Virus record (IMG/VR): IMGVR_UViG_3300032050_000182
Coordinates: 1-53,456 of that record
Source: a virus
DNA length: 53,456 nt
Direction: 5' to 3' (one strand)
This document shows, piece by piece, positions 31,970 through 41,026 of the stretch; the first letter of the stretch is position 1; each line of letters begins with the position of its first letter. The position numbers were made by a program, and so were the translations under genes. The notes beneath the pieces were generated by a model, which did no database searches, was not told where the DNA came from, and saw nothing but the letters and a program-made list of their open reading frames with translations.

Positions 31970-33478
31970 GTGCAACTGACCCAAGAAAACCTCGCCAAAC
32001 TGCGTCAAGCCTTGCCGACTCTGCCGGATAAGGAGAAACGGCGCGTTGCCGACCTCCTGAAGCAGTATCAGAACCAAATTACGCAGAAACTAGGCAAGGA
32101 TTCGTTCCTAGATTTCATTCATCACGTGTATCCGGGGTACAAAGTAGGCCCACATCACCGGAAATTGGCAAAAATCTTCGAAGACATAGCCGAAGGCAAG
32201 AAGAAGAGAGTGATCGTTAACATTGCCCCGCGACATGGTAAGTCTGAGATGATTTCTTACCTTGCTCCGGCGTGGTTTCTAGGCAAATTTCCGCAGAAGA
32301 AGGTCATCATGGCCTCACACACCGCAGATCTTGCGGTAAATTTTGGTCGTCGGGTGCGTAACTTAGTGGGAGCAGAGAATTACCGTGACATCTTCCCCAA
32401 CGTCTCTCTCCAAGCTGACTCTAAAAGTGCTTCTCGCTGGGGTACGAACTTTAATGGTGAGTATTTTGCTATTGGTGTTGGCGGTGCCTTGGCTGGTCGG
32501 GGTGCTGATCTATTCATTATTGATGATCCTCATTCTGAACAAGAGGCCAAGCAAGGAAGGGCTGATGTATTTGAGCCTGCTTGGGAATGGTTCCAATCGG
32601 GCCCCGTCCAACGACTGATGCCGGGCGGCGCGATCATCGTGGTGATGACGCGATGGTCGAAGATGGATCTGACGGGGAAGATCGTCGATCACATGACCCG
32701 CGAAGAGGGTGCAGATCAGTGGGAAGTAGTCGAGTTTCCCGCCATCCTCAACGAGAAACCGCTTTGGCCTGAGTTCTGGGATATCGACGAGTTGCTGGCT
32801 AAAAAGGCCAGTATGGATGTGCGGTATTGGCAAGCCCAGTACATGCAGCAGCCGACCTCGGAAGAAGGTGCACTCCTCAAGCGGGAGTGGTGGCAGGTAT
32901 GGGAGGGAGATAATCCGCCCCCGTGCGAGCACATCATCATGAGCCTCGACGCAGCCCAAGAGAAATCAAACCGGTCGGACTTCAACGCCCTCACAACGTG
33001 GGGTGTTTTCTTTAATGAAGAGACAAAAAACTACAACATAATCCTGCTCAACTCCATCAAGCAGCGACTTGAATTCCCTGAGTTAAAGGCGATGGTGCTG
33101 GAGGAGTACAAGGAGTGGAACCCGGACACGTTCATCGTGGAGAAGAAGTCCAACGGTGCGGCGCTGTATCAGGAGTTCCGCCGGATGGGTGTGCCCATCA
33201 GTGAGTTCACGCCGGGTAAGGGTCAGGACAAGATCAGCCGGGTCAATGCGGTGTCAGACTTGTTTTCTTCAGGTATAGTCTGGTGTACTGACCATAGGTG
33301 GGCCAGAGAAGTAGTCGAGGAGTGTAACGACTTCCCGAGCGGTACACACGACGACTTGGTGGACTCTACTACTCTCGCCCTCCTGCGCTTCAGGCAGGGT
33401 GGGTTTATTCGACTTCCGTCAGACGAGCCGGAACCAACAAAGTGGTTCAAGAGCCATCGGCGCGAAGGCTACTACTAG
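31970..33478 (+). CDS. terL: Terminase large subunit
   Basis: The 502-residue packaging motor and nuclease has Walker A APRHGKS (Lys91), Walker B LFIIDD (Asp185/Asp186) and a coupling MTRWS motif. The RNase H-like nuclease domain shows Asp327 (SLDAAQ), Glu391 (IVEKKSNG), and Asp461/Asp462 with Asp465 (THDDLVDS). It cuts concatemers and drives DNA into the prohead with TerS and portal. Translation starts at GTG; an in-frame stop at 31961 blocks an earlier start and no Shine-Dalgarno is visible. Confidence 0.97.
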   Translation: MQLTQENLAKLRQALPTLPDKEKRRVADLLKQYQNQITQKLGKDSFLDFIHHVYPGYKVGPHHRKLAKIFEDIAEGKKKRVIVNIAPRHGKSEMISYLAPAWFLGKFPQKKVIMASHTADLAVNFGRRVRNLVGAENYRDIFPNVSLQADSKSASRWGTNFNGEYFAIGVGGALAGRGADLFIIDDPHSEQEAKQGRADVFEPAWEWFQSGPVQRLMPGGAIIVVMTRWSKMDLTGKIVDHMTREEGADQWEVVEFPAILNEKPLWPEFWDIDELLAKKASMDVRYWQAQYMQQPTSEEGALLKREWWQVWEGDNPPPCEHIIMSLDAAQEKSNRSDFNALTTWGVFFNEETKNYNIILLNSIKQRLEFPELKAMVLEEYKEWNPDTFIVEKKSNGAALYQEFRRMGVPISEFTPGKGQDKISRVNAVSDLFSSGIVWCTDHRWAREVVEECNDFPSGTHDDLVDSTTLALLRFRQGGFIRLPSDEPEPTKWFKSHRREGYY

Positions 33479-33488
33479 GAGAGTTTAG

Positions 33489-36062
33489 ATGGCCGTCGAT
33501 AAAAGTTTGATGGAAGCTCCGCAAGGCATTGCTGGCATGGCGATGGACATGGAGCCGATTGAGATTGAGATCGTTGACCCTGAAGAGGTCAGGATTGGCG
33601 TAGATGGGATGGTCATTGAGATGGCCAAGGCAGAACCCCGCGCTGAAGACTTCGATGCCAACCTTGCAGACTTTATTGACGAGCAGGAACTTCAGATTCT
33701 TGCCTCCGAGTTGATTGGAGATTACGAGCAAGACCTCTCCTCCCGCAAAGACTGGCTCGATACCTACGTCAAAGGTTTGAAGATTCTGGGTATCCGATAC
33801 GAGGATCGGACAGAGCCGTGGCCGGGTGCGTGTGGTGTGTTCCACCCGCTTCTTATGGAGAGTGCGGTCAAGTTCCAGTCCGAGACGATCATGGAGACCT
33901 TCCCTGCGATGGGGCCGGTCAAGACCAAGATCATCGGCAAGGAGACGGCAGAGAAGAAAGACTCGGCCATTCGTGTCGCGGATGACATGAACTATAAGTT
34001 GACCGAGGAGATGAAGGAGTATCGGCCAGAACACGAACGCCTCCTCCTGTCCCTAGCCCTCGCGGGTAACTCCTTTAAGAAGGTGTACTACGACCCGTCG
34101 CTTGGTCGTCAGACTGCGGTCTATATCCCGGCTGAAGATATCGTGGTGCCATACGGCGCTGCCAACATTGAGTCAGCCGAGCGTGTTACGCACCGGATGC
34201 GTAAGACTAAGAATGAGGTGAAGAAGCTTCAGTACGCAGGCTTCTATAAGGATGTGGATCTGGGTGATCCGATCCGTGTCATGGACGAGGTTGAGAAGCA
34301 GAAGGCTGAAGATCAAGGCTTCAGCGCGAGCATGGACGAGCGGTTCCAGTTGCTTGAGATGCACGTGAGTTTGGATCTCAAGGACTACCCGGACGTTGAT
34401 GACGACAATAGTGAGACTGGGATTGCGTTGCCGTACGTGGTGACGATTGAGAAGGGTACGGGGACGATCTTAGCAATCCGAAGGAATTGGAGGGAAGATG
34501 ACAAGCTCAAGCAAAAGCGACAGCATTTCGTCCACTACGGATATATACCCGGATTTGGATTTTACTACTTCGGCCTTATTCACCTCATCGGGGGACATAG
34601 TAAGGCTGCAACGTCCCTCCTTCGACAACTTATCGATGCAGGAACTCTCTCAAATCTCCCCGGAGGACTTAAGTCTAGAGGACTACGAATTAAGGGAGAC
34701 GATACTCCGATTGCACCGGGAGAGTGGCGAGATGTAGACGTACCCTCGGGTGCGATCAAAGACAATATCCTCCCGCTTCCGTACAAAGAACCTTCGCAGA
34801 CTTTGGCTACCCTTATGGATCGGGTGGTCGAGGAAGGACGCCGCTTCGCTGCGGTGTCGGATCTGAAGGTATCGGATATGTCTTCGCAGGCTCCGGTGGG
34901 CACTACGCTCGCTATCTTGGAGCGCGTGTTGAAGGTGATGTCGGCTGTTCAGGCTCGCATTCACTACACGATGAAGCAGGAGTTCAAGCTCCTCGCTGCG
35001 ATTATTCGTGACTACACCCCGGATGAGTATTCGTACGAACCAGAAGTCGGCGGTCGCAAGGCCAAGAAGTCTGACTACGATAACGTCGATATCCTCCCGG
35101 TCAGTGATCCGAATGCGGCAACGATGTCGCAGAAGGTGGTGCAGTATCAAGCAGTGCTTCAACTGTCGCAGTCTGCTCCACAAATTTACGATCTACCCTA
35201 TTTGCATCGTCAGATGATTGAGACGCTTGGCATACGAAACGCCAACAAGATCGTCCCGTCGCCTGATGATCAGAAGCCCGTAGACCCCGTGACGGAAAAT
35301 ATGAACATCATGAACGGCAAACCCGTGAAGGCGTTCTATTACCAAGACCACGAGGCGCATCTACAGGTTCACATGATGGCTATGCAGGATCCAAAGATCA
35401 TGCAGATTGTGGGTCAAAACCCGCAGGCTCAGGCAATCATGGCCGCTGGCGCTGCTCACATCATGGAGCACGTTGCCTTTCAATACCGCAAGGAAATCGA
35501 GAAACAGTTGGGAGCAAATCTCCCGCCGATGCCCGATGCGGAGAAGGACGAGAACTTCCTGCCAGAAGCAGCCGAGGTTCAGATCTCTCAACTTGCCGCA
35601 GCAGCCGCTGCCAAACTGCTACAGAAGGATCAGGCCGAGGCTCAAGCACAGCAGGCCCAGCAACAGGCTCAAGATCCTGTCGTCCAGATGCAGCAGATGG
35701 AGCTTCAACTCCGACAGCAGGAGTTGCAGATCGAGTCTCAAAAATTGCAGCTTAACGCTCAAATCCAGCAGCAGAAGTTGCAACTTGATGCTCAGGTCAA
35801 GATGGCTGATCAGCAGCGCAAGGAGAAGGAGTTGCAGATTGATGCGGCTCTTAAGGCTGACGAGATCGAACTCCGTCAGGCCGAGATCTCAAATCGTCAA
35901 CAAATTGAAGCAGCCAGAATGGGCGCTGATATCCAGAAGCACAAGGCATCCCTCGCCGCCAAACAGCAGGCAGATGGAGTCCGCATGGGTATCGACATCG
36001 CCAAGGCCAAAGAATCCGCTGATCTTCAGCGCAACCGCCCCCAAAAGGGCAAGAAGGAGTAA
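33489..36062 (+). CDS. Portal protein
   Basis: The 857-residue protein has the order and motifs of P22-like portal proteins: WPGACGVFHPLLMES, LSLALAGNSFKKVYYDP, YIPAEDIVVPYGA, and a Gly-rich wing segment IPGFGFYYFGLIHLIGG. A long Gln-rich coiled-coil C-terminus (~715-850) may form the barrel or contact ejection proteins. Portal forms the unique vertex for DNA entry and exit. It follows terL with an AGGAG Shine-Dalgarno. Confidence 0.93.
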   Translation: MAVDKSLMEAPQGIAGMAMDMEPIEIEIVDPEEVRIGVDGMVIEMAKAEPRAEDFDANLADFIDEQELQILASELIGDYEQDLSSRKDWLDTYVKGLKILGIRYEDRTEPWPGACGVFHPLLMESAVKFQSETIMETFPAMGPVKTKIIGKETAEKKDSAIRVADDMNYKLTEEMKEYRPEHERLLLSLALAGNSFKKVYYDPSLGRQTAVYIPAEDIVVPYGAANIESAERVTHRMRKTKNEVKKLQYAGFYKDVDLGDPIRVMDEVEKQKAEDQGFSASMDERFQLLEMHVSLDLKDYPDVDDDNSETGIALPYVVTIEKGTGTILAIRRNWREDDKLKQKRQHFVHYGYIPGFGFYYFGLIHLIGGHSKAATSLLRQLIDAGTLSNLPGGLKSRGLRIKGDDTPIAPGEWRDVDVPSGAIKDNILPLPYKEPSQTLATLMDRVVEEGRRFAAVSDLKVSDMSSQAPVGTTLAILERVLKVMSAVQARIHYTMKQEFKLLAAIIRDYTPDEYSYEPEVGGRKAKKSDYDNVDILPVSDPNAATMSQKVVQYQAVLQLSQSAPQIYDLPYLHRQMIETLGIRNANKIVPSPDDQKPVDPVTENMNIMNGKPVKAFYYQDHEAHLQVHMMAMQDPKIMQIVGQNPQAQAIMAAGAAHIMEHVAFQYRKEIEKQLGANLPPMPDAEKDENFLPEAAEVQISQLAAAAAAKLLQKDQAEAQAQQAQQQAQDPVVQMQQMELQLRQQELQIESQKLQLNAQIQQQKLQLDAQVKMADQQRKEKELQIDAALKADEIELRQAEISNRQQIEAARMGADIQKHKASLAAKQQADGVRMGIDIAKAKESADLQRNRPQKGKKE

Positions 36063-36260
36063 ATGAGTTATACGACACCTCTTGAGTACCTCAAATCAAA
36101 ACTTGAGGACGAGCGTTCCAACATCGTGTCTTTTCTGTCTCAGGGCACGCTGAAGGACATCGAGGAGTACCGAAGATTGTGCGGGATCATCCAAGGTCTT
36201 GATGCCGCCAAAGTTCATATTAATGACCTTGAAAAACGGATGGAGACAGGCGATGAGTAA
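36063..36260 (+). CDS. Small helical protein between portal and GroES-like gene, 65 aa
   Basis: The start follows the portal stop directly. The protein is a single charged coiled coil (LEYLKSKLEDERSNIVSFL, DLEKRMETGDE). It overlaps the next start. A structural or assembly role is inferred from position. Confidence 0.7.
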   Translation: MSYTTPLEYLKSKLEDERSNIVSFLSQGTLKDIEEYRRLCGIIQGLDAAKVHINDLEKRMETGDE

Positions 36261-36630
36261 CATTGATATTGAGAAGACACAGGAGGAAGCGAAGAAGGCT
36301 TCCTTGCTCCCAGCGCCGAGAGGGTATCGGTTGCTGTGCGCGGTTCCTCATGTAGAAGAGGAATTTGAAGGCGGAATCGTCAAGGCCGAAGACACCAAGC
36401 GAACGGAGGAACTGACTACGGTTGTTCTCTTCGTCGTGAAGATGGGTGACATGGCCTACAACGATAAGGATCGGTTTCCTACCGGCCCTTGGTGCAAAGA
36501 GGGGGATTTCGTCCTCACTCGCCCGTACGCGGGCACCCGTGTGGTCATTCATGGCCGCGAGTTCCGACTTATCAACGACGACAGTGTGGAAGCGGTGGTC
36601 GATGACCCCCGTGGTATCCGCCGCGCATAA
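36253..36630 (+). CDS. GroES-like co-chaperonin
   Basis: The 125-residue protein resembles a co-chaperonin fold: PRGYRLLCAVPHVEEEFEGG, then GDFVLTRPYAGTRVVIHGREF and a DDSVEAVVDDP tail. Phage GroES-like proteins (as T4 gp31) help host GroEL fold capsid proteins, and this gene sits between portal and scaffold/capsid genes. ATG at 36253 overlaps the preceding stop; an upstream ATG at 36199 is in the other gene's coding space. The assignment is by motif and context. Confidence 0.75.
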   Translation: MSNIDIEKTQEEAKKASLLPAPRGYRLLCAVPHVEEEFEGGIVKAEDTKRTEELTTVVLFVVKMGDMAYNDKDRFPTGPWCKEGDFVLTRPYAGTRVVIHGREFRLINDDSVEAVVDDPRGIRRA

Positions 36631-36640
36631 GGAGTGATTT

Positions 36641-37615
36641 ATGGCTAATGAAGAATTTAAATTCCCAGACGAGGTAGAGGCTGAAGCCAAAGCCACGCCG
36701 GGAGCCGATGATTTCAGCATTGAGGTCATCGATGACATGCCTCCAGAGGATCGGGCACACGCTAAGCCGATGCCGAAGGAGATCGTTGAGAATCTGGAAA
36801 AGGACGAACTTGACCAGTATTCAGACGATGTAAAGGAACGCTTCAAGCAGATGAAGAAGGTTTGGAACGACGAGCGTCGGGCCAAGGAATCTGCTGCTCG
36901 TGAGCGTGAGGAAGCCCTCAAGTTTGCTCAAGCCCAAATGGAGGAGAACAAGCGTCTCAAACAGCGCCTTGGCGTTGGTGAGCGTGTCTTCATCCAAGAG
37001 GTAACTAAGGCGGCTAACACCGAGTTGGCAGTCGCTAAAGATAAACTTAAGCAAGCTTATGATTCGGGTGATTCGGAGAGTATTGCCTCGGCACAGGAGG
37101 CTATGACCGATGCCAAGCTGCGTTTGAAGCAGTACGAAAATTTCCGACCCTCTTTACAAGACGAAGATTCGCGTGTACAAGAAAACCAACAGGTAACGAC
37201 ACCACAAGCGCCTGCTCCAGCTATCGACCCAAAAGCCGATGCTTGGAAACGGAATAACACTTGGTTCGGTGTGGACGAGGAGATGACCGCCCTCGCGCTC
37301 GGCCTTCATGAAAAATTGGTCAGGTCTGGAATCGATCCGCGTAGTGACGACTACTACCAACAGATCGATGCGACGATGAAGAGGCGGTTTCCGGAGGCGT
37401 TCGAAGACGCTGAAGAGGAAGCCAAACCTCAGAAGGAAGTGGCCAAAACCGCTCCCAAGCCCAAGCCGTCCACAAACGTGGCTCCTGTGACGCGGGGAAC
37501 CGCGCCTCGTCAGATTCGTTTGACAGCTACGCAAGTTGCTCTGGCTAAGAAACTTGGCTTGAGTAATGAACAGTATGCACGGGAACTTATGAAACTGGAG
37601 AACGACAATGGCTGA
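36641..37615 (+). CDS. Scaffolding-type protein
   Basis: The 324-residue protein is acidic at the N-terminus, highly charged and coiled-coil-like (residues ~60-175), has a Pro-rich linker, and ends with a conserved helix (ATQVALAKKLGLSNEQYARE). This composition and its position directly before the head genes match phage scaffolding proteins, which template the prohead and are then removed. No protease gene is visible nearby. Confidence 0.75.
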   Translation: MANEEFKFPDEVEAEAKATPGADDFSIEVIDDMPPEDRAHAKPMPKEIVENLEKDELDQYSDDVKERFKQMKKVWNDERRAKESAAREREEALKFAQAQMEENKRLKQRLGVGERVFIQEVTKAANTELAVAKDKLKQAYDSGDSESIASAQEAMTDAKLRLKQYENFRPSLQDEDSRVQENQQVTTPQAPAPAIDPKADAWKRNNTWFGVDEEMTALALGLHEKLVRSGIDPRSDDYYQQIDATMKRRFPEAFEDAEEEAKPQKEVAKTAPKPKPSTNVAPVTRGTAPRQIRLTATQVALAKKLGLSNEQYARELMKLENDNG

Positions 37616-38057
37616 GAATCGTCTGCAACGAGAAGTTGAGAATAGAGACGCCGCGCAGCGGAAAGCATCGTGGGCACCGCCCCAAACGCTCCCCGAACCG
37701 GAGCCGCAGGAAGGTTGGGTGTTCCGATGGATTCGGACAAGTATTATGGGTCAGGCTGATCCCACTAATACATCTGCAAAATTTCGTGAAGGTTGGGAGC
37801 CAGTCAAAGCTGCCGAACAACCTAAGCTAATGTTGCAAGCCGATCCCAATGGACGTTTTAAAGACAACATTGAGATTGGTGGGTTGTTGCTCTGTAAGGC
37901 TCCGGCTGAACTGATGAAGCAGCGTGATGATTATTACGCGAAGCAGGCGCAGTCTCAGATCCAGTCTGTAGACAACAACTTTATGAGGCTGAACGATGAG
38001 CGTATGCCACTCTTTAACGAGAGGAAGACATCGGTCTCGTTCGGCAAGGGTAAATAA
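37608..38057 (+). CDS. Head-associated protein, 149 aa
   Basis: Conserved in phage head operons by WAPPQTLPEPEPQEGWVFRW, a REGWEPVKA motif and the C-terminal RKTSVSFGKG. It overlaps the scaffold gene by 8 nt. It may assist capsid or decoration assembly; no enzymatic motif is visible. Confidence 0.7.
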   Translation: MAENRLQREVENRDAAQRKASWAPPQTLPEPEPQEGWVFRWIRTSIMGQADPTNTSAKFREGWEPVKAAEQPKLMLQADPNGRFKDNIEIGGLLLCKAPAELMKQRDDYYAKQAQSQIQSVDNNFMRLNDERMPLFNERKTSVSFGKGK

Positions 38058-38077
38058 TTTCTTTATTGGAGTAACAA

Positions 38078-38737
38078 ATGGCTTATCCTTCCGTTGACAA
38101 GCCTTATGGCTTGAAGCCGATCAACTTGATCGGTGGGCAGGTGTTTGCCGGTTCGACCCGTCAGCGTCGTATCGCTTCCAGTGCGGATAGCATTGGTTTC
38201 GGCGACCCGTTGGAGTTCGCATCGGACGGCACCGTTAAAGTAACGACTGCCACGACGACGGCCCCGACCGCTGGCTTTGCCGGTGTGTTTTTGGGCTGCA
38301 CGTTCGTGTCCTCTGTGACGGGTCAGCCGACCTACTCGCAGCAGTGGACTTCGGGTACCTCGGTCAAGGCCAACACGTACATTGTTGCGTATGTGGCTGA
38401 TGATCCGGACACCCTGTTCAAGGCTGTGGGCGTGACGGCTTCGCTCGTTGTGTCCACCACGGGTGGCTTCACGTATTCGAACGTTGGCAACAACGTGGCT
38501 CTCGTAGCCAATACGCTGAACACCACGAGTGGTGATTCGCAGCAGGGTCTGTTGGTCTCGTCGGCCAGCACCACGCTGTCTCTGCCGATCCGCATCGTTG
38601 ATGTTGTTGAAGACACGGCCTTCGTGTCGAGCGGCACCGTCTATTACCCGGAAGTCATCGTTAAGTTCAATGCAGCTTACGTGAACTCTGGTGTGATCGA
38701 GGGTGGTCACTCTTACAACAACCCGACTGGCGTTTAA
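38078..38737 (+). CDS. Capsid decoration/head structural protein
   Basis: The 219-residue Thr/Ser/Gly/Val-rich beta protein begins DKPYGLKPINLIGGQ, typical of small head proteins placed just before the major capsid gene. A surface decoration or stabiliser role is inferred. Good GGAG Shine-Dalgarno. Confidence 0.7.
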   Translation: MAYPSVDKPYGLKPINLIGGQVFAGSTRQRRIASSADSIGFGDPLEFASDGTVKVTTATTTAPTAGFAGVFLGCTFVSSVTGQPTYSQQWTSGTSVKANTYIVAYVADDPDTLFKAVGVTASLVVSTTGGFTYSNVGNNVALVANTLNTTSGDSQQGLLVSSASTTLSLPIRIVDVVEDTAFVSSGTVYYPEVIVKFNAAYVNSGVIEGGHSYNNPTGV

Positions 38738-38753
38738 TAGGGAGTTCTAAGAC

Positions 38754-39662
38754 ATGGCTATTTCACGCGCACAATTACTTAAGGAACTCCTTCCGGGCTT
38801 GAACGCCCTGTTCGGCCTTGAGTACAAGACCTATGGCGAAGAGCACAAAGAGATCTACGAAACTGAGACCTCTGAGCGTTCCTTCGAAGAAGAGACCAAG
38901 CTTTCTGGTTTCAGCGCCGCTCCGGTAAAGGCCGAAGGTGCTGCGATTGCGTATGACAACGCGCAGGAAGCATGGACTGCTCGCTACAACCACGAGACGA
39001 TTGCTCTCGGCTTCTCCATCACGGAAGAAGCGGTTGAAGACAACCTGTACGACTCGCTCAGCAAGCGTTATACGAAGGCTCTTGCTCGCGCTATGGCGTA
39101 CACGAAGCAAGTCAAGGCGGCTTCTGTTCTGAACAATGGCTTCTCGTCCAGCTACGCTGGTGGCGACGGTCAGGCTCTGTTCAGCGCGAACCATCCGCTT
39201 GTCTCGGGCGGTGTCAACAGCAACCGTCTGACGGCCTCGGATCTCAACGAAACCTCGTTGGAAGCTGCGGTTATTCAGATCGCTGGTTGGACGGACGAGC
39301 GCGGTCTCTTGATCGCGGCGAAGCCCAATAAGCTCATCGTTCCCCCGGCCTTGATGTTCGTTGCCAAGCGTCTTCTCGACACGGAACTCCGTGTTGCGAC
39401 CGCCGATAACGACATCAACGCTCTGAAGGCGATGGGTTCGATTCCGGGCGGCTACACCGTCAACCACTTCCTGACCGACACGAATGCGTGGTTCCTGACC
39501 ACGGACGTTCCGAACGGCATGAAGCACTTCGTTCGTACCCCGCTGGCTAACAGCATGGACGGCGATTTCGACACCGGCAACGTCCGGTACAAGAGCCGCG
39601 AGCGTTATAGCTTCGGCTGGTCGGATCCGCTCGGCATGTTCGGTTCGCCGGGTTCGACCTAA
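38754..39662 (+). CDS. Major capsid protein
   Basis: The 302-residue protein resembles Mu gpT-like major capsid proteins: acidic N-arm with YKTYGEEHKEIYETETSERS, an ALSKRYTKALARAMAYTKQ helix, ALFSANHPLVSGG, and PNKLIVPPALMFVAKRLL. It assembles the icosahedral shell with the preceding scaffold and decoration proteins. A strong terminator follows immediately, typical after capsid genes. Confidence 0.9.
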   Translation: MAISRAQLLKELLPGLNALFGLEYKTYGEEHKEIYETETSERSFEEETKLSGFSAAPVKAEGAAIAYDNAQEAWTARYNHETIALGFSITEEAVEDNLYDSLSKRYTKALARAMAYTKQVKAASVLNNGFSSSYAGGDGQALFSANHPLVSGGVNSNRLTASDLNETSLEAAVIQIAGWTDERGLLIAAKPNKLIVPPALMFVAKRLLDTELRVATADNDINALKAMGSIPGGYTVNHFLTDTNAWFLTTDVPNGMKHFVRTPLANSMDGDFDTGNVRYKSRERYSFGWSDPLGMFGSPGST

Positions 39663-39687
39663 TAGGTTGATGACCTAGAGAGATTGG

Positions 39688-39725
39688 GGGGTTACAAGTA
39701 GCAATGCTTGTAGCCCCTCTTTTTT
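39688..39725 (+). terminator. Rho-independent terminator after capsid gene
   Basis: GGGGTTACAAG and CTTGTAGCCCC form an 11-bp stem (one G-U pair) with an 8-nt loop and a T-rich tail TCTTTTTT. It would isolate capsid expression from the downstream genes. Confidence 0.9.
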
Positions 39726-39755
39726 AGTGATATACAGTCGTTCATCGGGATTAAC

Positions 39756-39802
39756 AGGTTTATCAGACAGACCCGACTGACGACATGCAGACTGATAAAC
39801 CT
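39756..39802. repeat. Perfect 11-bp inverted repeat
   Basis: AGGTTTATCAG (39756-39766) and CTGATAAACCT (39792-39802) are perfect complements around 25 nt. It lies between the capsid terminator and the next gene's Shine-Dalgarno. It may be an RNase III-type processing stem or a regulatory site. Confidence 0.6.
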
Positions 39803-39823
39803 ACTCGCATGTGAGGATTTGAA

Positions 39824-40057
39824 ATGGCACGTACAACTTTTAGCGGCCCGGTTGCTTCCGACAATGGTTTCATTGGCGTTATTGCTTCCGATTCTGCCGT
39901 TGTTACTAACCTTCTTTGCACGACCCTGACGATTGGCAGCACCAAGCTGACCACGGGTTCGGTATCGGGCACGGTATCGGTTCAGGCCGGTCGCATCCCG
40001 GTTCTCATCGGCAGCACGACGCTCTACATCGGTCTGTACGCCAGTCTGGTTCCGTAA
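39824..40057 (+). CDS. Small structural protein, 77 aa
   Basis: A Thr/Ser/Val/Gly-rich beta protein (MARTTFSGPVASDNGF, TLTIGSTKLTTGSVSGTV) typical of small virion surface proteins. The Shine-Dalgarno GAGG lies upstream. The role is inferred from context. Confidence 0.65.
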   Translation: MARTTFSGPVASDNGFIGVIASDSAVVTNLLCTTLTIGSTKLTTGSVSGTVSVQAGRIPVLIGSTTLYIGLYASLVP

Positions 40058-40065
40058 GATTTCGT

Positions 40066-40082
40066 GGGGGGCGTAAGCCCCC
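40066..40082 (+). other. GNRA-loop hairpin between structural genes
   Basis: GGGGGC-GTAA-GCCCCC is a perfect 6-bp stem with a GTAA tetraloop, followed by only two T residues. It probably attenuates or stabilises the transcript rather than terminating it. Confidence 0.5.
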
Positions 40083-40106
40083 TTCATCCATTACAGGAGA
40101 ACCAGA

Positions 40107-40406
40107 ATGCAAACAGATGTCTTAGCTAGTAAGGTCGCCACAAATGCTGGCGACCTGCTGGATCAAAATAGCCTCGTTATTGGCCGCTCTCGCGTGAAGG
40201 CGATTTATGTTGTTCCGGATACGGGTGCTGGCACGGTCACGTTTCGTGATGGTGGAGTCAGTGGCCCGGTAAAAATTCAGATCAACACGTTGGCCTCTTC
40301 CACCACTCCTGACTACATCCTGATGCCGGGTGAAGGATTGCTCTTCCAAACGAGCATCTACATCGTCCCGTCAGCCGTAGTCTCGACGATGGTCATTTAT
40401 GGCTAA
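40107..40406 (+). CDS. Small structural protein, 99 aa
   Basis: A beta-rich protein (SRVKAIYVVPDTGAGTVTF, PDYILMPGEGLLFQTSIY) with a good AGGAGAACC Shine-Dalgarno. It looks like a small virion protein. Its last 8 nt overlap the next gene. Confidence 0.7.
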   Translation: MQTDVLASKVATNAGDLLDQNSLVIGRSRVKAIYVVPDTGAGTVTFRDGGVSGPVKIQINTLASSTTPDYILMPGEGLLFQTSIYIVPSAVVSTMVIYG

Positions 40407-40653
40407 GTCTCCCGCTTGGCAGCGTAAGGAAGGTAAGAACCCCGCTGGCGGCTTAAATGCTAAAGGCAGGGCTTCCTACAACCGGGCTAACCCCGGCAAG
40501 CCGGGACTCAAGGCTCCGCAGCCTGAAGGCGGCTCTCGTAAGAAATCCTTCTGTGCCCGGATGTCTGGGATGAAGAAGAAACTCACGAGCGCCAAGACTG
40601 CCAATGACCCCAACTCCCGTATCAACAAGTCTCTTAGAGCATGGAAGTGCTGA
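40399..40653 (+). CDS. Small basic protein (DUF6321-like)
   Basis: The 84-residue protein has AWQRKEGKNPAGGLNAKGRA and KKSFCARMSGMKKKL, a conserved pattern in phage structural operons (similar to DUF6321). It is very basic and probably binds DNA or virion proteins. No function is known. Confidence 0.75.
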   Translation: MAKSPAWQRKEGKNPAGGLNAKGRASYNRANPGKPGLKAPQPEGGSRKKSFCARMSGMKKKLTSAKTANDPNSRINKSLRAWKC

Positions 40654-40654
40654 T

Positions 40655-40891
40655 ATGGAGATGGTTGTCTGGAACATGGTTCTTACGGGAATCGTGGCCA
40701 TTTTGGGTTTTGTTGTGAAAGAGAAGTTTGAAGAACTCAAGCGTCTCGGCATCCTTCTCAACAGAACTCGGGAAGAAGTTGCTAGGGATCACGTGACCCG
40801 TGCGGAAGTACGGGCTGATGCACAAATGCTGCTTGACCGGCTTGATCGGTTGGAGCAAAAGATTGACAGGTTGGTGAATCATGCCAAGTAA
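40655..40891 (+). CDS. Single-TM coiled-coil membrane protein, 78 aa
   Basis: ATG at 40655 directly follows the preceding gene; a longer frame from 40604 only shadows that gene. Residues ~4-20 form one transmembrane helix (MVLTGIVAILGFVVKE), then a coiled coil (RLDRLEQKIDRLVN). It could be a lysis accessory or structural membrane protein; evidence is by topology. Confidence 0.65.
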   Translation: MEMVVWNMVLTGIVAILGFVVKEKFEELKRLGILLNRTREEVARDHVTRAEVRADAQMLLDRLDRLEQKIDRLVNHAK

Positions 40892-41024
40892 GTCAGGCAA
40901 ACAGCACCGACTAATGGCCTTGGTCGCTAACGATCCGAAAGCAGCCAAGCGATTGGGTATCCCACAAAAAGTGGGCAAAGAGTACGTCAAGGCCGACAAA
41001 GGCCGCAAATTTAAGAGGAAATAA
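40881..41024 (+). CDS. Very small basic protein, 47 aa
   Basis: Encodes MPSKSGKQHRLMALVAND, a KRLGIPQKVGKEYVK helix and a basic tail; similar tiny proteins recur in phage structural blocks. It overlaps the upstream gene end by 11 nt and is a likely DNA- or capsid-interacting protein. Confidence 0.7.
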   Translation: MPSKSGKQHRLMALVANDPKAAKRLGIPQKVGKEYVKADKGRKFKRK

Positions 41025-41026
41025 TC

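Noticed and set aside
38063-38710. 215-codon minus-strand frame opposite the head decoration gene
   Set aside because: It is antisense to a well-placed structural gene and its Arg/His-rich composition is typical of a reverse-strand shadow.
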